From Halovenus sp037080055 (GTDB lineage: Archaea; Halobacteriota; Halobacteria; Halobacteriales; Haloarculaceae), in assembly GCF_037080055.1 (NCBI RefSeq), contig NZ_JBAOJI010000006.1, positions 62,001 through 126,000 on the forward strand: a stretch of 64,000 bases of DNA. Direction: 5' to 3'. Both the position numbers and the translations under genes were made by a program. A model generated the notes under the pieces. The model did not search any database, was not told the origin of the DNA, and worked only from the letters and a program-made list of their open reading frames with translations. Positions 9,305 through 18,673 of the stretch are shown here, piece by piece (within the stretch, counting starts at the first letter, position 1; every line of letters begins with the position of its first letter).

Positions 9305-11356
9305 CTATCCGCTGGCTGATACCGTCGCGTTCATCGACACGCCGTCCCGGTGTTCGCCGGGGATGTACGCGGCTTCGCCACCACAACGGAACGGTTCCCG
9401 ACAGACCTCCAAATACGGCGAGAGCGCCCGATATTCTCCATCGTCGCGAATCAGGGGCATCTCGGCGACGTACTCGAAGCCGCCGAGCGCGCCGTAATCG
9501 ACGAACGTGACGAGCCGAAGCGGCTGTTCGCCGTCGTGGGCAACAGTGAGGTTCTGCTCGAAACTCGGCGAACGGAGTGTCACGTTTCCGTCGGCGACGG
9601 TTGCCGTCATCTCGATCTCGTCAGTCAGTGCTGCGGCGGTACTGTTTCCGTCTTCGCCGACGCTCGCCCGGAGTTCGACCGTTTCGACGTTATCGGGGAC
9701 GCCGAGCGTGAGATTCAGCCGGATCTGCTCGCCGCTGACGTGCTCGATTTCGCGGAGTTGTGGCCGCACTGGCTGGTCCTTGAACGGGAGCCACTGGTCG
9801 CGGTAGGTGTACCGGTACAGCGTCCGCTCCGGGAACGCGTCGACGACAGCGAACTCCCTGTGTTGGAGCGCATAGAGCACTTTACTATCGAAATCGGGAT
9901 CATTGCGAAGCTCCTGGAACGGGTGGTTGAGCCAGTCGCCGTACGGCGTCGGCAAAAAGACGAGTCCGTTCTCGAAGGATTGCTCTTCGATTGGCTCGTA
10001 GGCGCGCTCGTACTCTTCAGTCGTCTCGTAGTTCTCTGTCAGCGGGGCCGCGACCGCCCCGGCCGTGACACCGGCAACGACCAGTATCGCGACGACGCCG
10101 AGCACCGGCAGCGCCCGTGCGGCCGGCCCGCTGAGGCGGTCCTGTAACTGGGTCGCAGCGCCAGCGAGCGCGGTGAGTCCGACTGCGCCGAGGGTAACCG
10201 TCGACAACAGGAGTCCGACGTGGTAGTACGGCCCGAGGATAGAGATGAGCCCGTCGCTGGGGTCCGAGAGGTCTCCGAGGACGTTCAGCGTCCCCCAGAA
10301 GTAGACGTTGCCGACAGTAATCGTCACGAACGTTCCGAGCACCGCGAGCACCCGTGGATCCCGCCGTTGCTCTGGATTCCGGAGCACTGCTCCAGCCCCG
10401 ATGACGGCGACGGCAGTTCCGAGTAGGCCAGCAGGAGTCCACCGGGTCACGTACTGCCAGAGGTTGCGCGCGTTCGCCTCGACGGCCAGTTCGGGCGTGT
10501 AATCGCGTTCGTAGCCGGTAATCTGTCGTTCGCCAAATCCGAGTCCATCTCGCGGGGCAAAGACCTCGTACGGGAAGGTGAGCGGATCGCCCGTGATGAC
10601 GGCGTTGTAGCCGAGTGCAACGGCGACACCGCAGAGGCCGAGCACGGCGACGATGCTCTGTCGAACGATTGGCTTCCGGTCGAGGGTCCGCAGTGTCCAC
10701 AGCGCGTGACAGACAAACGGTGTCGCAAACAGGACGGCGGTGTAGGGCCGTGCCCAAAACGAGAGGCCAATTGCACCCCCGGCAAGCGCAGCGAACCGCC
10801 GGCCACCGGTTCGGTCCGCCCGCAGGTACGCCCACGCGAAGCAGAGATTCAGCGTGAACGCCGGGACGTACGGGAGGAAGACGGCGGCCTGTACGACGAA
10901 CATCGGGGAGACGACGAGCAATCCGGCCGCCAGCAATCCAGTCCTGTCGTCGAACACCTCGCTGACGACGCCGTCGGTCAGCGCCACCGCGAACACCGCG
11001 ATGACCGCCACTGCAAGCCGATACGAACCGACGAGTCCACCGAGCGCGAACAATCCCGCGGTCACTGGCGTGTACTTCGGATACATCGACCCGTCTTCTT
11101 CGATGAAAAACCACGGCCGAAACGACTCCTCTGCTGGCGGGGACATCCGCAACTGGCCTTCGAGCAGCATCTCCGCTTGCTGGAGGTAGACGGCTTCGTC
11201 GTGGTTCGAGGTGTAGTACGGAAACACTCCCTCGCCGACGAGATAGACGACAACTCCCGTCAGGACGGCAAGCACGAGTGTCGCTTGTCGGTCGCGAGTC
11301 AGCCACCCTCGGCCCCGTTCGACCGCGCGGCCGAGCGGAGAGTCGGTCTCGGTCAT
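9305..11356 (-). CDS. GT39/ArnT-like polytopic glycosyltransferase
   Basis: A 683-residue membrane protein with about ten to twelve helices in the first 430 residues and a large C-terminal, probably extracytoplasmic, beta-rich domain. The first outer loop contains YYTSNHDEAVYLQQAE (near residue 51), the acidic DE motif that binds polyprenyl-phosphate sugars in the PMT/ArnT superfamily. Members move a sugar from a lipid carrier onto protein or lipid outside the cell. It starts 31 bp after the stop of the iron permease gene on the same strand, so it is probably the third gene of the iron-box-controlled binding protein-permease operon. That placement of a glycosyltransferase is unusual. The acceptor is unknown. 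Confidence 0.8.
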   Translation of the reverse strand: MTETDSPLGRAVERGRGWLTRDRQATLVLAVLTGVVVYLVGEGVFPYYTSNHDEAVYLQQAEMLLEGQLRMSPPAEESFRPWFFIEEDGSMYPKYTPVTAGLFALGGLVGSYRLAVAVIAVFAVALTDGVVSEVFDDRTGLLAAGLLVVSPMFVVQAAVFLPYVPAFTLNLCFAWAYLRADRTGGRRFAALAGGAIGLSFWARPYTAVLFATPFVCHALWTLRTLDRKPIVRQSIVAVLGLCGVAVALGYNAVITGDPLTFPYEVFAPRDGLGFGERQITGYERDYTPELAVEANARNLWQYVTRWTPAGLLGTAVAVIGAGAVLRNPEQRRDPRVLAVLGTFVTITVGNVYFWGTLNVLGDLSDPSDGLISILGPYYHVGLLLSTVTLGAVGLTALAGAATQLQDRLSGPAARALPVLGVVAILVVAGVTAGAVAAPLTENYETTEEYERAYEPIEEQSFENGLVFLPTPYGDWLNHPFQELRNDPDFDSKVLYALQHREFAVVDAFPERTLYRYTYRDQWLPFKDQPVRPQLREIEHVSGEQIRLNLTLGVPDNVETVELRASVGEDGNSTAAALTDEIEMTATVADGNVTLRSPSFEQNLTVAHDGEQPLRLVTFVDYGALGGFEYVAEMPLIRDDGEYRALSPYLEVCREPFRCGGEAAYIPGEHRDGVSMNATVSASG

Positions 11357-11387
11357 CTCGCCATCACCCGATTTCCGAGAACGACAG

Positions 11388-13070
11388 TTACGTTCCGTCG
11401 AAGGAATCCTGTCGGAGAATGATCACCATCGACAGTGCGGAGATGCAGACGAGCAACAGCGCTGGCACGGCGGCCTGTCCGTAGTAGGCGGCTTCCTGCA
11501 CCTGCCAGATGTAGGTCACGATGGTCTCCTGACCGAGCGGTTTCAAGATTAGCGTCGCCGGCAGTTCTTTCATCGTCGTCAGAAAGACGAGCGCGCCACC
11601 CGCGACGATTCCGGGTGTGATCTGTGGGAGCACGACCCGGCGGAACGACCGCAGGGGTGAATCGCCCATCGACTGTGCTGCCTCGACGTACTTGGGATCG
11701 ACCTGCAGGACCGAGGATTTCATCGTCCCGATAGCCTGCGGAACGAACCGGACCACGTACGCGAAGACGAGCATAAACACCGTCCCGTAGAGCACGCTGG
11801 CGTAGCGGATCCCGAACACGAGCAGCGCCAGGCCGACGACGACACCGGGTGTCGCGTAGCCAATGTAACTGGCCCGCTCGGGCAGCGAGCCAAAGCGCGA
11901 GTCGCTCCGCGCGGAGAGATACGCCAGCGGCAGGCCGACGATGACGGCGATGACCGCCGCTGCCAGCGAGACGCTCACGGAGTTGAGCAGAAAGCCGAAC
12001 TGGAAGTCGAAGCCGCCCTCGGCGAACCCTGGCGAGGGACGGCGCAGCCACATCACCAGAATTCCGATCGGCAAGGCGAGTCCGAGGCCGGCGATCAGCG
12101 AACAGAACCCGAGCGCCGGAAGCTTCCAGTACCCGAGGCTGATCCGTCCCGGACGGCGACTGCCGCTCGAAACGTGTGCGCCCTCGTTGCTGGCGCTGAT
12201 CCGTGACTCCATCGCCAAGATGATGACGGTCAACGCCAACAAAAGCAGCGACAGCACGGCCGCCCGGCCGAGCAGAAAGTTGTTGTAGCGGACGTAGATC
12301 ATCCGCGTGAACACGTCGTACCGCATGATCTGTGGTGTGCCGAAATCCGAGAGGGTGTACAGCGCGACCAGAAGCGATCCCGCAGCGATTCCGGGCTTGA
12401 TCTGTGGCAGCGTCACCCGCCGAAAGGCCTTCCAGCGTGAGTGGTTCAGCGTCCGCGCAGCCTCGACGACGGTGCCGTCGAAGGAGAGTAACGACGCCCG
12501 CGTCGTCAGGTAGACGTACGGATACGTGTACAGCGTCAACACGAGTGTTGCGCCCAACAGCCCGTAGATCTCGGGGAGTTTCTGAATCCCGAGCGGGGCG
12601 AGCGCATCCTGTAACACCCCGCGGGGGCCGAACGCGGAGACGAAGGCGAAGGCCCCGATGTAGCTGGGAATCACCAGCGGCAGGGCCGCGACGACCGTCC
12701 AGAACCGTCGGAAGGGCAGATCCGTCTGGACGGTCAAAATTGCAAGCGGGACGCCGATCAGGATCGAACACGCCGTCACCGACCCGGTCAGCAGCATCGA
12801 GTTGAGGACGATATCCAGCGTCCCGCTGCTGAACACGATCGAGACGAGTTCGTCGGTCCCGACGGCTCTGGCTTCCTGGACCAGCCAGACAAACGGTATC
12901 AGCAACAGCAGCGCGATCAGCGTCGACAGAATCCCGAGGGCGAACTCCCTGAATCGCTGGCGGACGACTGCGGCCCACGTCTGTAGCCGCTGGCGCCCTG
13001 ACCGAAGCCACAGCAAGAGCCGCCGGCGTCGTGAGGCTTGTTCGTCGCCCGGATCTGCTGTACTGTCCAT
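11388..13070 (-). CDS. Iron(III) ABC transporter permease, two fused domains
   Basis: A 560-residue FbpB/HitB-type permease with about twelve membrane helices in two homologous halves. Each half carries the cytoplasmic EAA-type loop that contacts the ATPase: near residue 214 (VVEAARTLNHSRWKAFRRV) and near 475 (YVEAAQSMGDSPLRSFRRV). It imports Fe3+ delivered by the binding protein encoded 25 bp upstream. The N-terminus has a basic arginine-rich cytoplasmic stretch. No ATP-binding subunit gene is present next to it in this window, so the pump must borrow an ATPase or have one encoded elsewhere. The start at 13070 was chosen because it directly follows the binding-protein stop. Confidence 0.9.
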   Translation of the reverse strand: MDSTADPGDEQASRRRRLLLWLRSGRQRLQTWAAVVRQRFREFALGILSTLIALLLLIPFVWLVQEARAVGTDELVSIVFSSGTLDIVLNSMLLTGSVTACSILIGVPLAILTVQTDLPFRRFWTVVAALPLVIPSYIGAFAFVSAFGPRGVLQDALAPLGIQKLPEIYGLLGATLVLTLYTYPYVYLTTRASLLSFDGTVVEAARTLNHSRWKAFRRVTLPQIKPGIAAGSLLVALYTLSDFGTPQIMRYDVFTRMIYVRYNNFLLGRAAVLSLLLLALTVIILAMESRISASNEGAHVSSGSRRPGRISLGYWKLPALGFCSLIAGLGLALPIGILVMWLRRPSPGFAEGGFDFQFGFLLNSVSVSLAAAVIAVIVGLPLAYLSARSDSRFGSLPERASYIGYATPGVVVGLALLVFGIRYASVLYGTVFMLVFAYVVRFVPQAIGTMKSSVLQVDPKYVEAAQSMGDSPLRSFRRVVLPQITPGIVAGGALVFLTTMKELPATLILKPLGQETIVTYIWQVQEAAYYGQAAVPALLLVCISALSMVIILRQDSFDGT

Positions 13071-13095
13071 CCATCGAAGTTTTGGTAGCTGTTCC

Positions 13096-14271
13096 TTAGA
13101 GGATTCCGGTTTCGTTCAGAAGCTCCAGCGTTGGCTCGGTATCCGCGAGTTCTGCGAGGTCGATATCCGGCGGATTCAGTTCGTCGATAGTCGGGAGTCC
13201 ACCCACGGGACCGACGCCAGGAATCGTCGGATACGCGAAGGTTCGGGTCGCGAAGAACTCCTGGGCTTCCGCCGAGAGCAGATGTCGAACGAAGTTCTCG
13301 GCAAGTTCGACATCGCTCGCGCCTTCGATGATCTGCGCGCCGGAGACGTTGATCAGCGCGCCCGCGTCACCGCTAGTGAAAGCGAGTTCGATCGGGGCGT
13401 TCTGGCGCTGGCTCCGCACGCGAAGCGCGTAGTAGTGATTCGCAAAGCCAGCGTTCAGCGCGCCGTTTGCGACCTCGTTCGAGATCCGGAACTCGTTGGG
13501 GAACTGTTCGATTCCGGCGTCGACCATGTCGTTGAGCCACGCTCGCGTCTCCGACGCGCCGCGGGTCAACCGCATCGCCGTGACGAACGACTGGAATGCG
13601 CCGTAGGTCGGCGCCCAGCCCATTGAGCCGTCGAGTGCAGCCGTTCCGGGGAAATCCTGGACCGTATCGGGCACGTCGGATGCGCTCAACTGGTTCGTGT
13701 TGTACGGCACCGCACGGGCACGCCCGGCGAAGCCGATCCAGCCCTCGGCCTGTAGCTCCGAGGGCACCTCGTCGGTGACCTCCGAGGGCAGCGACTGTGC
13801 TGCGCCGTTCTGTGCGACGTTACCGAGCGATCCGGCGTCGACTGCGAGGAAGACATCGGCCTGACTCGCGCCGGCCTCGACCTCTTCGGTGATGCGGTTC
13901 GAGAGCTGACTGGAGGAATCGAGCGATTGCTGGTAGGAGAAATCCGGGTATATCTCGCCGAATTTCTCGATCAGATCCAGGTACAGTCCACCCTCGCCAC
14001 CGCCGAGATAGAAGTTCAGTTCGCCTTCGAGATCCGGCAGGTCTCTGATCGAGGTGCCCTCCGGCTCCGGTCGACCCGAAACCAGCGGCCCCGACCCGCG
14101 GAAATCCGAGAGATCGAAATCCAGCGCTTCGCCGTCGTTGTCGTCACCGCCGAACATGCCGAAACAGCCCGCGAGGCCCACCGAACTCGCGGCGGCCGCT
14201 CCCGCGAGGAAACGTCGCCGCCCCGATTGATTTCCGATTCTATTGTCGTCGTGATCGCCGTTGTCAGTCAT
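13096..14271 (-). CDS. Iron(III) ABC transporter substrate-binding lipoprotein
   Basis: A 391-residue extracellular solute-binding protein of the ferric-ion (FbpA/FutA) type. It has a twin-arginine motif (RRRFLAGAAAAS, near residues 18-29) and a lipobox LAGC (33-36), so it should be Tat-exported and lipid-anchored. The tandem tyrosines in ANHYYALRV (near 281) correspond to the iron-ligand Tyr pair of FbpA. A TATA-like CATATAAACG lies about 25 bp upstream, and an iron box fills the gap between TATA and ATG, which implies a leaderless transcript shut off by iron. It is the first gene of an operon with the permease and the GT39-type glycosyltransferase. Confidence 0.9.
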   Translation of the reverse strand: MTDNGDHDDNRIGNQSGRRRFLAGAAAASSVGLAGCFGMFGGDDNDGEALDFDLSDFRGSGPLVSGRPEPEGTSIRDLPDLEGELNFYLGGGEGGLYLDLIEKFGEIYPDFSYQQSLDSSSQLSNRITEEVEAGASQADVFLAVDAGSLGNVAQNGAAQSLPSEVTDEVPSELQAEGWIGFAGRARAVPYNTNQLSASDVPDTVQDFPGTAALDGSMGWAPTYGAFQSFVTAMRLTRGASETRAWLNDMVDAGIEQFPNEFRISNEVANGALNAGFANHYYALRVRSQRQNAPIELAFTSGDAGALINVSGAQIIEGASDVELAENFVRHLLSAEAQEFFATRTFAYPTIPGVGPVGGLPTIDELNPPDIDLAELADTEPTLELLNETGIL

Positions 14272-14275
14272 TGTT

Positions 14276-14289
14276 TTAGGGTAGCCTAA
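14276..14289. promoter_or_regulatory. DtxR/IdeR-type iron box at the iron-transporter promoter
   Basis: TTAGGGTAGCCTAA ends 5 bp before the binding-protein ATG (14271, minus strand) and lies between it and the TATA element (about 14296-14305). This is the most easily interpreted box of the set because it controls an iron importer. Confidence 0.85.
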
Positions 14290-14310
14290 ATAACGTTTAT
14301 ATGTGTCGAT

Positions 14311-15471
14311 TCAGTCATCCGCTGGGACGCGTTCGAGTGCGCTCAGTGCGTCGAGCCAGTCGTGCATGTGTTCGCCGACGTAGGGGAGGAACTCGCCGTT
14401 GCGGTACTGGTCGGGGTCGGTTTCACAGAGTGCGTCGGCCATCGCGCGGTAGGCGTCGACGTACGTCTCGGCGTCGGTGCCGGCATCGTCGACCAACTCC
14501 CAGATGTGCTCGTTCAGTTCGAGGCCGGCGACTTCGTTGTGCAGGTCGTCGAAGGTCGACCGGGCGGCCTTGTTGTGCTCACAGAGTGGCCGGCCGTTGT
14601 AGATCTGTTTGTCCAGCAGATCGCAGGCCCGCTTGAGGAAGACGCCGCTCCAGATGTCGTCGAATCGCCCGACGTCCCACTCGTTGTCGTCCATCGGCAA
14701 CTGATAGAACGCGGGGATCACTTCCCGCCGGAAGGCGAGGTTCATCGAACAGACGGTGAGGTAGTTGTCTTCCGCGGCGACGAAGTCCACGCCGAAATCG
14801 TCTTTTTCGGTTCGAGTCTGTGCCTGCCCCTGCAGGTCGCCGTCCATCAGGATCCGCACCGCGTCCAGATCCGGCACGTTCGTCCACAGCCCCTGCGAGG
14901 CGACAATTTCGCCCGTCTCGATGGTCGCCGTCTCCGTCGTGACGGTCTCGTCCATCGCCGAGTACGGGTAGCCGCGGGGATACAGGCCGTGCTCGTCGGC
15001 CTCCTGATAGAGGACGTTCACCCACTGGGTGTCCGAGGAGACGGACTCGATGTCGCCCTCGTAGGCGAGATTTTCCATGTGGCCGCCGAAGAAGTCGCTG
15101 TCGTGCGGAAGCGTATCGTCGTCGATGAAAAAGCCGTACTCGAAGCGGGGGTTGTCCCACATGTACAGCAGGCCGAAACTCGTCTCGGCGTGACTCGCCG
15201 CCGGGACGACGTGGCCGTACTCTTCGATATCCTGATCCTCGTACCACTCCTCACGGCGGGTTCCGTCGAAGACTGTACCGGCAACGTCTAACTCGTCCAG
15301 CATCGACTCCATCTCCTCCGTCTCGCAGAAGTCCTCCGTCACCAGCACGAAAAACAGCCGTGACGTATCGAACCCGTGTTCACGGGCGTTCTCGACGTAC
15401 GAGCGAACGCAGTCGTATTCCCGAATCGTCGGGACGATTACACAGATGTCTTCTCCTGTCCGCTGTCTCAT
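14311..15471 (-). CDS. GT75-like glycosyltransferase (reversibly glycosylated polypeptide / alpha-1,4-glucan-protein synthase type)
   Basis: A 386-residue soluble protein resembling the plant reversibly glycosylated polypeptide/UDP-arabinopyranose mutase family. It begins with VIVPTIREYDCVRSY, has the acidic motif FFIDDDTLPHDSDFF (near residue 117) and lacks membrane segments or a signal. Plant relatives glycosylate themselves or interconvert UDP-pentose ring forms; the archaeal reaction is not established. It lies between the flippase-like gene and the iron-transport operon. A perfect iron-box palindrome precedes it, so it can be switched independently of the flippase gene even though the two are only about 24 bp apart. 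Confidence 0.75.
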   Translation of the reverse strand: MRQRTGEDICVIVPTIREYDCVRSYVENAREHGFDTSRLFFVLVTEDFCETEEMESMLDELDVAGTVFDGTRREEWYEDQDIEEYGHVVPAASHAETSFGLLYMWDNPRFEYGFFIDDDTLPHDSDFFGGHMENLAYEGDIESVSSDTQWVNVLYQEADEHGLYPRGYPYSAMDETVTTETATIETGEIVASQGLWTNVPDLDAVRILMDGDLQGQAQTRTEKDDFGVDFVAAEDNYLTVCSMNLAFRREVIPAFYQLPMDDNEWDVGRFDDIWSGVFLKRACDLLDKQIYNGRPLCEHNKAARSTFDDLHNEVAGLELNEHIWELVDDAGTDAETYVDAYRAMADALCETDPDQYRNGEFLPYVGEHMHDWLDALSALERVPADD

Positions 15472-15484
15472 ATCTGCCTATTTT

Positions 15485-15498
15485 TTAGGCTAGCCTAA
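15485..15498. promoter_or_regulatory. Perfect iron-box palindrome overlapping an upstream stop codon
   Basis: TTTTAGGCTAGCCTAAAA (15483-15500) is a perfect 18-bp palindrome and the best-formed box in the window. It lies 12 bp before the GT75-like ATG and contains the TAG stop (15495-15497) of the flippase-like gene. The operator therefore doubles as the 3' end of a coding sequence. Confidence 0.85.
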
Positions 15499-16574
15499 AA
15501 CTTTGACGATTCGGGGTCTGGCTGTGCTGGCTCTTTATCGACCGCTTCGACGGAGAGATTCAGTCCCAGCGCGCTCACTGCACCGCCGGCGACGGTGACA
15601 CCGTTTTTCAGCGCGTGGTCGACGATTGCGGCAGCCAGTGCAGTCGCCGCGCTGATCGGTGAGACGGCGACGACCAGTGCCGTGAAGGCGGCCTCGTACA
15701 GTCCAATTCCGCCCTGTGAGAGCGGGAGGACCTTCGCCAGATTGCCGACCGTCACGGCGAGCGTTCCGACGGCAACTATCATCGATGGCGAGAGCGCAGC
15801 GGCCACGGCCCGAAGCACCAGTACCGCCGTCAGCACGTCCAGCGCCCAGACAGCGAGACTCCCCAGTCCGATCCGCCCGATTGCTCGGGGGTTGGCGGCG
15901 ACGACGCGCACGTCGGCCCCGAACTCGACGGCGGCATCGACGACGGCCGAGAGCCGCGAACCACCGACTCGCTCGCGGAGCCATCCTCCGATCTTTCGGT
16001 CCTGTCGAGCGACGACGACGACGAGGCTACTACAACAGAGTGCGACTCCGGCGACGGCGGCCGCGCCGAGCACTGCGGAATCTGACTGTCCCGTCGCGAG
16101 CGCTCGGCCGTCGAGGACAAACCACATGGCTGCGACCGCTCCGAAACAGGCCAGTGCGAGCAGGTCGAACAGTCGCTCGACGGTCAGCGAGGCGGCTCCA
16201 GTCGTGTACGGAACGCTTCTCCGTTGCTTGAGTAGATAGGCCCGCACGCCGTCGCCCGCCCGCGCGGGCACGACGAGGTTCGCGAGTTGGCTCACGAACA
16301 CTGCGGCCGTGAGAAAACTGCGTCCGCAGCGTCGGCCCATCACGTCGAGGATCTGGTCGTAGCGGTGCCCACGCAGCGGCCACGAGAGCGCGTACACTCC
16401 CACTGCCGCAGCGAGAAGTCGAAGATCAGCCATGCGGACCGCCTCGAACACTCGCTCGGTTTCGATGGTCCTGGCCGCAATAACTGCGCCGACGACCAGC
16501 ACCAGCACCGTCCCCAGCAGACTCAGCCGACGCTGCGTAAGCCCACTGGTCCCTCCGCCGGCGGCATCGTCCAT
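15495..16574 (-). CDS. Flippase-like / lysylphosphatidylglycerol-synthase TM-region family membrane protein
   Basis: A 359-residue polytopic protein with about seven or eight helices and an intermediate VPARAGDGVRAYLLKQR motif near residue 100. This arrangement is typical of the AglD/MprF-like flippase-superfamily domain (UPF0104). Haloarchaeal relatives are linked to lipid or dolichyl-sugar handling; translocation itself is inferred. ATG 16574 was chosen over an earlier in-frame start at 16631 because the iron box and a TTTAAATATT element lie between the two. Its stop codon lies within the next operator. It is the first gene of the minus-strand iron-box series. Confidence 0.8.
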   Translation of the reverse strand: MDDAAGGGTSGLTQRRLSLLGTVLVLVVGAVIAARTIETERVFEAVRMADLRLLAAAVGVYALSWPLRGHRYDQILDVMGRRCGRSFLTAAVFVSQLANLVVPARAGDGVRAYLLKQRRSVPYTTGAASLTVERLFDLLALACFGAVAAMWFVLDGRALATGQSDSAVLGAAAVAGVALCCSSLVVVVARQDRKIGGWLRERVGGSRLSAVVDAAVEFGADVRVVAANPRAIGRIGLGSLAVWALDVLTAVLVLRAVAAALSPSMIVAVGTLAVTVGNLAKVLPLSQGGIGLYEAAFTALVVAVSPISAATALAAAIVDHALKNGVTVAGGAVSALGLNLSVEAVDKEPAQPDPESSKF

Positions 16575-16599
16575 ACTCTCCGCTGACTGCTCCAAATAT

Positions 16600-16613
16600 T
16601 TAAGTCCACCTAA
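16600..16613. promoter_or_regulatory. Degenerate iron box upstream of the flippase-like gene
   Basis: TTAAGTCCACCTAA keeps one perfect arm (CCTAA) and one altered arm (TTAAG). It lies 26 bp before ATG 16574 beside a TATA-like AAATATTT. It is weaker than the other four, but strand order and position make it likely to belong to the set. Confidence 0.55.
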
Positions 16614-16767
16614 AACTGGATATCTCAGCACGTATCATGGGGTGTATCCCGAGAAACGACCGAACGGAATCGGCTCGCTGTTGCGCTCGGCGGGGTCAGC
16701 ATCCTGTTCGCTTGGCTGTCGCTCGCGGAACTGTCGATAGCAAAAAGCGGCTTCGATTCCCCCCCCC

Positions 16768-16899
16768 TCAGGCGGTTACGCGGTAGGACTGCTTGTACGT
16801 GATTTCGGTCTGGTGGCAACTTGGACAGACGTACTCGGTGAGTTTCGTTGTCTCATCGTTGTGGCTCATCCGCGTCCCACACGTTGTGCACTCAGGCAT
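16768..16899 (-). CDS. Small zinc-ribbon protein (43 aa)
   Basis: A 43-residue protein with CTTCG near residues 4-8 and CPSCHQ near 25-30, which make a two-knuckle zinc ribbon. The ATG (16897-16899) is preceded by a TATA-like GCTTTAATG about 25-30 bp upstream. Haloarchaea encode many such very small zinc-finger proteins; most are of unknown role, and some affect growth or stress responses. It stands alone between the flippase-like gene and icd. The DNA between 16640 and 16767 holds no supportable gene. Confidence 0.7.
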   Translation of the reverse strand: MPECTTCGTRMSHNDETTKLTEYVCPSCHQTEITYKQSYRVTA

Positions 16900-17156
16900 T
16901 ACGAGTGGACGTTAACAACCATTACATTAAAGCCTTATGTTCCTAATACAGATTATATCATCAAAGGTGTGGGTCGTGATCGCCCGAATGCGGTCGGGCT
17001 GTGGTTGTTATTGACTATCACAATATTCTGACAGAGGCCACGAGTACAGTTCTCTCGTAGGTCCTGTGTTCGCTACGAAGTCAGTAATTCACGTCTCAGA
17101 CGGCCTGTTGTGACAAAAACGGCTTCCCGGTTCTGTGTCGGGAAACTATCTTCGGA

Positions 17157-17260
17157 GCGTTTCTCGATGTTCTGACGGCGCAGCCGTCAGGGCCCGAAAA
17201 GCTGGCTATGCCAGCTTTTCGATGTTCTCGCGGCTTCGCCGCGAGAGAACGAGAAACTTG

Positions 17261-17284
<24 letters not shown>
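17157..17284 (-). repeat. Three-unit, 55-bp tandem repeat of the icd gene tail with paired hairpins
   Basis: Read on the minus strand, the end of icd (codons for NNIEKLA plus TAA, 17261-17284) is followed by a second copy (ENIEKLA plus TAG, 17206-17229) and a third, degenerate copy (QNIEKR, 17157-17174). The conserved ATC codons lie at 17276-17278, 17221-17223 and 17166-17168, an exact 55-bp spacing. In units 1 and 2 the stop codon is the loop of hairpin A (17251-17275; 17196-17220), followed by GC-rich hairpin B (17226-17246; 17172-17190). Units 1 and 2 differ at AAT/AAC, GAG/GAA, AAA/AAG, CTT/CTG, GCG/GCA and TAA/TAG, all silent. The opposite arms of the hairpins changed to match. The hairpins may also terminate icd transcription. 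Confidence 0.9.
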
Positions 17285-18523
<1,239 letters not shown>

Positions 18524-18673
18524 ATTCGGACGTTTCTCCTTGCGGGGGTAAAGTAATGCCGCTTTCTTCGCCAGGGTCTGTCATGGTTTTTTTGCGGAGT
18601 TCCCGCGTTTGTCGATCTCCGGTGGAATATGTTCGGTCGTGGGAATTATTAGCAGGTCGGCCAACCACCAGAT

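Noticed and set aside
11353..13074. A 573-codon minus-strand frame over the permease gene
   Set aside because: It is the plus-one shadow of the permease, rich in Arg and Pro, without membrane segments. The real frame has twelve helices and family motifs.
16640..16767. Possible small membrane protein on the plus strand (hydrophobic run in one frame)
   Set aside because: The frame with the hydrophobic stretch has no ATG, GTG or TTG start in a plausible position and lies over a C-rich run.
17175..17250. Simple rho-like or intrinsic terminator as full explanation of the icd hairpins
   Set aside because: Termination is possible, but it does not explain the exact 55-bp period or the silent codon differences in the copied tail.
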